From Acholeplasma hippikon (GTDB lineage: Bacteria; Bacillota_I; Bacilli_A; Acholeplasmatales; Acholeplasmataceae): a stretch of 64,000 nucleotides of DNA. Shown one piece after another: positions 59,126 through 64,000 of this stretch. Location of the stretch: positions 1,116,001 through 1,180,000 of the forward strand of contig NZ_LR215050.1 of the NCBI RefSeq assembly GCF_900660755.1, given 5' to 3'. Under the pieces are notes generated by a model, which did no database searches, had not been told where the DNA came from, and saw nothing but the letters and a program-made list of their open reading frames with translations. How positions within the stretch are numbered: the stretch's first letter is position 1; each line of letters opens with the position of its first letter. The translations under genes and the position numbers were made by a program.

Positions 59126-60034
59126 ATGAAAACATTATTAATTTTTAACAGGAAATCAGGTAAAGGAAAAATAAAAAAAGATCTTTATTACATTAAAGAT
59201 TTTTTTGCGTCAAAAAATAAGGTATTAGACCTTTTAGAATTAACGAGTGAAGTTGATATTGTTAAAGAAGTTGAAATAATTGGTGCTTCATATGAAACCA
59301 TCATTATTTCTGGTGGTGATGGGACAATTCATGGTGTTGTTAATGGTGTGATGAAAATAAATAAAGAACTTAGACCAAAGTTATTATTCTTACCTTATGG
59401 CACAACAAATGATATGGCGCATATGCTGGGTATTAGTAAAAATATAAAGAAAAGTTTAAAGACTTATGAAGAAAATGTATGTAGAATGATGGATGTTCAT
59501 CTAGCAAACGATGAATATTTTATCTATGCTGCTGCGGTTGGAAAATTCTCAAGAGTAAGTTATGAAATTGATAGACGAACACTAAGATACTTAGGACACT
59601 TTGGATATTTCTTAAACGTGTTTAAAGATGTCTTTGTCCCATTTAAAATAGATGCGAAGATTATCACTAAGGACGAAACCTATGAGAAAAAGACCTTCTT
59701 TATGATTATGGGGGCAGGGGATAGAATTGCGGGATTTAGATTAACAAAATTCGGTAAAGCAACAAAACTAAATAGTGGTTTGGTAGGGTTTAGAGTTTTT
59801 AATAGACGTCATTTTTTAAGTTGGATTAAGATTGGATGGTTCTATTTATTTAAAGGGAAACACTTCAAAAGTGACCTTCATTTAGATACTGATGAAGTAA
59901 AAGTTGAAATAGATGATAAGTATGTTTGGAATATTGATGGGGAAAAAGGACCAAAAGGTTCACTTACAGTTAAGGTCTTTAAGGAAGAAATTTGCATAAT
60001 AGTTAAGAAAGAGAAAACGCAAATCTATTTTTAG
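59126..60034 (+). CDS. Diacylglycerol kinase-like lipid kinase (DgkB/YegS family)
   Basis: A 302-aa soluble lipid kinase. N-terminal RKSGKGKIKK, the GGDGTIHGVVNGV nucleotide loop (about 68-80) and LPYGTTNDMAHML (about 93-105) are the DAGK catalytic signatures; the C-terminal beta domain ends with VWNIDGEKGP. It probably phosphorylates diacylglycerol for phospholipid turnover (lipoteichoic acid-linked in Bacillus); the exact substrate is unknown. GAGGG precedes the ATG; divergent from lplA. Confidence 0.88.
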   Translation: MKTLLIFNRKSGKGKIKKDLYYIKDFFASKNKVLDLLELTSEVDIVKEVEIIGASYETIIISGGDGTIHGVVNGVMKINKELRPKLLFLPYGTTNDMAHMLGISKNIKKSLKTYEENVCRMMDVHLANDEYFIYAAAVGKFSRVSYEIDRRTLRYLGHFGYFLNVFKDVFVPFKIDAKIITKDETYEKKTFFMIMGAGDRIAGFRLTKFGKATKLNSGLVGFRVFNRRHFLSWIKIGWFYLFKGKHFKSDLHLDTDEVKVEIDDKYVWNIDGEKGPKGSLTVKVFKEEICIIVKKEKTQIYF

Positions 60035-60086
60035 TGCTTTCTTATAGGTTGTGATAATATTGTATCGGTAAGAAGGAGGATATAGG

Positions 60087-60989
60087 ATGGATAACATTTT
60101 AGAAATAACAGATTTATCAAAATCATTTGGTGAAGTTAAAGCTGTCAACCACATTAGTTTTGATGTAAGACGTGGAAGTTTATTTGCGTTTTTAGGTCAA
60201 AACGGTGCTGGAAAATCAACAACAATTAAAATGATTACGACACTGCTTAAAAAAGATACAGGAAATATTTTATTAAATGGCAAGGAAGATGAAGCCTATT
60301 TTAGAGAAAAAATAGGTGTTGTTTTTCAGGATAATGTATTAGATGGTTTATTAACAGTCAAAGAGAACTTAATGTTAAGAGGTGCTTTCTACTTAAAAGA
60401 GAAAGAAAAAGTTGAAGCTAGATATGAAGAATTAATGGCTAAACTTAATTTAAAAGAAATTGAGAACCAAAGATTTAAAACACTATCTGGTGGACAAAAA
60501 AGAAGAGTTGAAATAGCAAGAGCGTTATTCTCAAATCCTGAATTATTAATTTTAGATGAACCAACAACAGGTTTAGATCCTGAAACAAGATTAGTGGTTT
60601 GGGAAGTTATTAATAAATTAAGAGTTGAAGAAGGGGTAACTGTTTTACTAACAACGCATTATATGGAAGAAGCAACGAATGCTGATTATGTAGTGATTAT
60701 TCATAAAGGGAAAATAGTTGCCAAAGGATCACCTTCTGAATTAAAAGATGCACATAGTAAAGATTACTTTAAATTAGTTCCACATAAAAAAGCTGAATTA
60801 GTTAGCTACTTAGAAAAAGAAAAACGTGATTTCTTTAAAAAATCTGATGTTTATTATATTGAAATTAAAGATACAAAAGATGCTATTGGTTTAATTGTTG
60901 ACTTAAAAGAAAACATTAGAAACTTTGAAGTGGTGAATGGTACATTGGATGATGTGTTTGTTAAGATTGTAGGTGAACAAAATGTATGA
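60087..60989 (+). CDS. ABC transporter ATP-binding protein
   Basis: A 300-aa ATPase of the DrrA/Nod-I type with Walker A GQNGAGKST (about 39-47), signature LSGGQKRRVE (about 136-145), Walker B LLILDEPTTGLD and the H-loop TTHYMEE. The C-terminal extension (about 225-300) is typical of ABC-2 exporters. AGAAGGAGG precedes the ATG. It overlaps the permease gene by eight bases. Substrate unknown; drug or lipid export is the usual role. Confidence 0.93.
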   Translation: MDNILEITDLSKSFGEVKAVNHISFDVRRGSLFAFLGQNGAGKSTTIKMITTLLKKDTGNILLNGKEDEAYFREKIGVVFQDNVLDGLLTVKENLMLRGAFYLKEKEKVEARYEELMAKLNLKEIENQRFKTLSGGQKRRVEIARALFSNPELLILDEPTTGLDPETRLVVWEVINKLRVEEGVTVLLTTHYMEEATNADYVVIIHKGKIVAKGSPSELKDAHSKDYFKLVPHKKAELVSYLEKEKRDFFKKSDVYYIEIKDTKDAIGLIVDLKENIRNFEVVNGTLDDVFVKIVGEQNV

Positions 60990-61869
60990 AGTCATTAATT
61001 TAGTTAAACGTGATTTAAAGTTATATTTAAGAGATAAGTTATCAGTTTTCTTTTCATTACTATCTTCAATTATTTTATTAATCATCTATGTATTATTTTT
61101 AGGTAATTCAGTTGGTGGAGAACTAAAAGAACTTTTAACTAATAGTGAGTTAAAATTTATGGTTTACTCAAATATGTTAGCAGGAATCTTAGTATTAAAT
61201 ACAATAACGATTCCACTTGGTGTATTAGGGACAGTCGTAACGGATATGCAAAATAATCAATTAGATGCATTCTTAGTTACACCAGTTAAAAGATATAAAG
61301 TAATTCTAGGCTATTATATAGCTTCATACTTAATTACTTTAGTGTTATCGATTGTTATTTGGTTATTTGCTGTTATATTAATGGGAACTGTAACGGGTAT
61401 TTATTATGATGGAGCAACAGTATTATCAGTGATTCTTTTACTACCAATCTTCATTTTAATTTCTACATCATTCATGGTTCTATTAACTACATTTATTCCA
61501 TCAGTGAACGCATTTGGTGCAGTATCAGGTATTTTTGGTAGCGTCATTGGGTTTGTTTCAGGAATTTATATTCCGCTCACATCAAGTGCTCCAAAAGCAT
61601 TAAATTATATAAGTTCATTATTACCATTCACGCATATGGGAACAGCATTCAAACAATTATTAATGCAAGGCTCTTTAGAGTTACTTGCGGATTTAACAAA
61701 TAATAACCAAGATTTATTAGCACAAGTCAAAGATTCGTTTGGTATGAACGTCATTGGTTTCTTAGGTATGGATGTACCATTATTCTATTTAATCTTAGGT
61801 TCATTAGTCTTAGCTGGTGGATTATTCGCATTATCAACCATAAGATTAAACAAAAAAATGCAAAGATAA
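60982..61869 (+). CDS. ABC-2 type permease
   Basis: A 295-aa membrane subunit with six predicted segments and the ABC-2 signature region in its last third (GSVIGFVSGIYIPLTS then LLPFTHMGTAFKQLLMQG). GGTGA lies before ATG 60982; an in-frame GTG three codons upstream is part of this site. Overlaps the ATPase gene, so the two are coupled into one exporter. Substrate unknown. Confidence 0.9.
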   Translation: MYEVINLVKRDLKLYLRDKLSVFFSLLSSIILLIIYVLFLGNSVGGELKELLTNSELKFMVYSNMLAGILVLNTITIPLGVLGTVVTDMQNNQLDAFLVTPVKRYKVILGYYIASYLITLVLSIVIWLFAVILMGTVTGIYYDGATVLSVILLLPIFILISTSFMVLLTTFIPSVNAFGAVSGIFGSVIGFVSGIYIPLTSSAPKALNYISSLLPFTHMGTAFKQLLMQGSLELLADLTNNNQDLLAQVKDSFGMNVIGFLGMDVPLFYLILGSLVLAGGLFALSTIRLNKKMQR

Positions 61870-61873
61870 AAAT

Positions 61874-61908
61874 AAAACTTCAAACACTATGGTTTGAAGT
61901 TTTTTGTT
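61874..61908. terminator. Bidirectional terminator between the ABC exporter and nptA
   Basis: AAAACTTCAAAC (61874-61885) pairs with GTTTGAAGTTTT (61892-61903), with T runs on both strands. Confidence 0.9.
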
Positions 61909-63570
61909 TTATTTTGAAACAAATTTCTTTTCGTTTTCTTTTTCATCTCCGACCACGTTAATTGTTGTGTAACCAATATTAATCAAGTGGTCGCCAATTC
62001 TTTCTAATTGGCTTGTGAAATCATAGAAGAACTTAGAGTGTTCTAAACTACATTCTCCTGTACGTAGACGAATAACGTGATTATTTTCGAAGTCTGATTT
62101 ACTCTTATCTATAACATATTCTAATACAGATAATTCATTTAACTTTTCAACGGCATCATTTTGATAAATGTCTTCAGCTAAATCATACATTAATAAAACT
62201 TGGTCAGTCATTTGATTTAATTCAGATTCTGCTGCACCAGAGAACTTAGAACCAACCTCAACCATTTCTTCAACGATTAAAATGAAGTTATGTGCGTGGT
62301 CGGCTATACGTTCTAAGTCATTAATTAAGTGATATAATTTACCAATTTCTAATTCATCTTTATAACTTAGATGTTCACCTGATAATTTAACTAAATATAG
62401 CGAGATAGCGCCATTTAAGAAGTCAATTGTCTCTTCGTTCTTTTTCACAATATCAGGATTAATTGGTGTTTGAGATTTAATCGATTGGAAAGATAAAATT
62501 AAGTTTTCTTTTGTTAAATCAAACATGCGTTTAACTTCTTTATGAAGAGCTGTTAAAGCAAACGATGGTGTGACTAATAATTTTTCATCAATAAATTGTA
62601 AATTCATACTTGCAAGACTTGTTGTATCATCTTTAATAATCTTTTTAGAGAATTTTTCTAATTGATTTACAAATAGAATTGCAATAAATGCTGTAGATAC
62701 ATTGAAGAAGATTTGGAATAAAGCAACTTGGAAGTTTGGATTTACATTATTTAATAAGCCAACAATCTCATCTGTAAAGATCCATAAGATTGCAGTAAAG
62801 ACGATTGTACCTAATAAATTAAATATTAATTGAATAAATGCTAAACGTTTAGCATTAGCATTACCACTTAAGGAAGCAATAATACCAGTTGAAGTTGTTC
62901 CTACTTCAGCACCTAAGACAATATACAATGCATATTCAAGTGGAATGGTTTGACTAGAAACAAGAATAATAGCTAATCCAACCACTAAAGTAGAAGAGTT
63001 AACAAGTATTGTGAATAAAATACTTATGATAATCAATAAAACAGGAAAATTAACGGCTTGGAACGCACTAGAGATAAAATCCTTCATCTCTGGTGTTTGG
63101 AAAGAACTAGAGGCAAAATTCAAACCAATAAAAATTAATCCAAACCCAACAAAAATTTGAGCGAACTTTTTCGTTTTTGTTTTTTTAGCAAACATTTCCA
63201 TTAAGACACCAACAAGTGTAAATAATGATAAATAAATTGCATATTCAACTGTTGCAAAACTTGAAATCAGTGCGGTTAATGTGGTACCTATGTTTGCCCC
63301 TAGGACAATTGCGATTCCCTGAGCAAGCGATAGTAAATTAGCATTTAAAAATGAGATTGTCATGACTGTCACTAATGTACTTGACTGCATAACAGCTGTA
63401 ATAAATGCTCCAAAACCAAAGGACAAGAATCTATTATTAGAAACCTTAGAAAGACCTTTTTGCATGCGCTGAGATGATATATTTTCTAATCCTGCTGACA
63501 TCTGATGAATTCCAACTAAGAAGATAGCTAGTCCAGATAACAAGGATACGATACTAGTAATGATTTCCAT
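61909..63570 (-). CDS. Na/Pi cotransporter family protein with PhoU domain
   Basis: A 553-aa phosphate transporter of the NptA/YjbB type. Two inverted Na/Pi-cotransport repeats carry AVMQSSTLVTVMTISF (about 60-75) and NSSTLVVGLAIILVS (about 190-205), with LGANIGTTLTAL and LGAEVGTTSTGI between. The C-terminal part (about 340-545) is a helical PhoU-like domain that probably regulates transport. About nine membrane segments. AGGAG precedes the ATG at 63570. Confidence 0.91.
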   Translation of the reverse strand: MEIITSIVSLLSGLAIFLVGIHQMSAGLENISSQRMQKGLSKVSNNRFLSFGFGAFITAVMQSSTLVTVMTISFLNANLLSLAQGIAIVLGANIGTTLTALISSFATVEYAIYLSLFTLVGVLMEMFAKKTKTKKFAQIFVGFGLIFIGLNFASSSFQTPEMKDFISSAFQAVNFPVLLIIISILFTILVNSSTLVVGLAIILVSSQTIPLEYALYIVLGAEVGTTSTGIIASLSGNANAKRLAFIQLIFNLLGTIVFTAILWIFTDEIVGLLNNVNPNFQVALFQIFFNVSTAFIAILFVNQLEKFSKKIIKDDTTSLASMNLQFIDEKLLVTPSFALTALHKEVKRMFDLTKENLILSFQSIKSQTPINPDIVKKNEETIDFLNGAISLYLVKLSGEHLSYKDELEIGKLYHLINDLERIADHAHNFILIVEEMVEVGSKFSGAAESELNQMTDQVLLMYDLAEDIYQNDAVEKLNELSVLEYVIDKSKSDFENNHVIRLRTGECSLEHSKFFYDFTSQLERIGDHLINIGYTTINVVGDEKENEKKFVSK

Positions 63571-64000
63571 ATAAACTCCTTTATTATTTAAATGTTAACC
63601 AAACTTATTATACATCAACTGAATAAAATGCAAGGAATTTTATAATGAAAACTATGAAAATAAAATCAATTTAGGTTGAAAGTGAATAATTAAACTACAA
63701 ATAGCTAGACTAATCATTTAGTTAAGTGAATCTAAAAAAATGGCTTAATAAAGCCAACGATATAAGTGGAAATTAACAGTAAAAATTCGTTCTGAAATTA
63801 GTTTTATCGCCTTAACAATTCAGTTAAAATAAGTTTAGTAGTTAAAATTCAATCAGTTTATATTTAACCATATATATTTATATATATGGTTATTTATTTT
63901 TTATAATGTCATAAGGTATGATACAGGTATAAATTTACTATACGCTAAAGTGATAAATCGATAACATGAAAAAGTGCTTTTTAAAAGGAGATACAATTAA
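63571..64000. other. 430-base A/T-rich non-coding end of window
   Basis: No convincing gene. It contains a near-threefold recurrence of short T/A-rich words (for example AGTTAA, TTAGTTAA), a perfect 12-bp palindrome at 63865-63892 and, at 63980-63992, TTAAAAGGAGATAC, a good ribosome-binding site that suggests a gene starting just beyond 64000. An ATG at 63967 opens 11 codons to the window edge and cannot be judged. Confidence 0.55.
63865..63892. repeat. Perfect inverted repeat, 12-bp arms
   Basis: TAACCATATATA / TATATATGGTTA around TTTA. On the plus strand it is followed by a T-rich stretch (TTTATTTTTTATAATG), so it could be the terminator of an unseen small RNA or a regulatory cruciform. 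Confidence 0.75.

Noticed and set aside
63967-64000. Gene start at the right edge
   Set aside because: Only 11 codons are visible, and the strong ribosome-binding site inside them suggests the real start lies beyond the window.
1-64000. CRISPR array, rRNA operon or prophage
   Set aside because: No regularly spaced repeats, no rRNA-like conserved blocks and no phage structural or integrase genes were seen on reading both strands.

Overview
The window looks like chromosome of a low-GC, wall-less relative of the Firmicutes, most probably an Acholeplasma (A. laidlawii-like). The grounds are strong A/T bias, Bacillus-type gene order, mollicute-like gene content (PDH operon, NptA-type phosphate transporter, lipoate ligase, many small lipoproteins and membrane proteins) and the standard genetic code. 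UGA is used as a stop (for example rqcP and maf) and Trp is TGG, which excludes Mycoplasma/Spiroplasma-type decoding. No rRNA, CRISPR array, prophage or replication origin was seen.

Layout. 1-5090 (minus): lysS (cut by the window edge), rqcP, ftsH, hpt, tilS, the classic Bacillus tilS-hpt-ftsH block. 5146-10654: maf, hslO, dusB, then two nucleobase permeases. The second permease is behind a clear guanine-type riboswitch; the first has an unassigned attenuator-like leader. 10946-12196: hflX. 12470-17924: a long plus-strand operon starting with the c-di-AMP synthase gene cdaA, a 56-aa membrane protein and a PAS/degenerate-GGDEF membrane protein, followed by fthC, yutD, a NifU-domain gene, a YuiD-family gene, a DegV-family gene and an unknown membrane protein. 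17939-19287: a complete IS3-family element inserted exactly in the loop of that operon's terminator. 19454-23509: S1 protein, pgi, tsaE, tsaB, rimI, tsaD. 23574-31801: unknown membrane-anchored protein, glnS, pcrA, a WG-repeat lipoprotein and a very short second UvrD-type helicase.

31881-41951 is a packed plus-strand run: ligA, uvrA, a YvlD-like gene, hprK, a fused lgt-ppaX, trxB, whiA and acpS. It is followed by an unknown membrane protein, tex and tRNA-Ser(GCU)/tRNA-Glu(UUC). 45.3-46.1 kb is a small graveyard of decayed genes. 46.1-50.3 kb holds a DUF898-like protein, a zinc-ribbon protein, speA-speB (arginine to putrescine) and a small membrane protein. 50.3-51.3 kb is a RelB/DinJ-like antitoxin plus Fic pair bounded by 21-bp perfect direct repeats, in which the catalytic Fic His reads Arg. 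51.4-56.5 kb is the four-gene pyruvate dehydrogenase operon. 56.6-63.6 kb holds a YczE-family protein, a DUF4349 lipoprotein, lplA (which can lipoylate the two lipoyl domains of PDH E2), a DgkB-like lipid kinase, an ABC exporter pair and an Na/Pi cotransporter with a PhoU domain. The last 430 bases are non-coding and contain a strong palindrome.

The parts most worth following up are the c-di-AMP locus with its GdpP-like protein lacking the hydrolase domain, the repeat-bounded RelB-Fic cassette, the terminator-targeting IS, the Lgt-PpaX fusion, and the leader of the first permease. Gene starts were chosen from ribosome-binding sites; several genes use TTG or GTG (rimI, trxB, whiA, the DUF4349 gene, the 78-aa gene at 50 kb).
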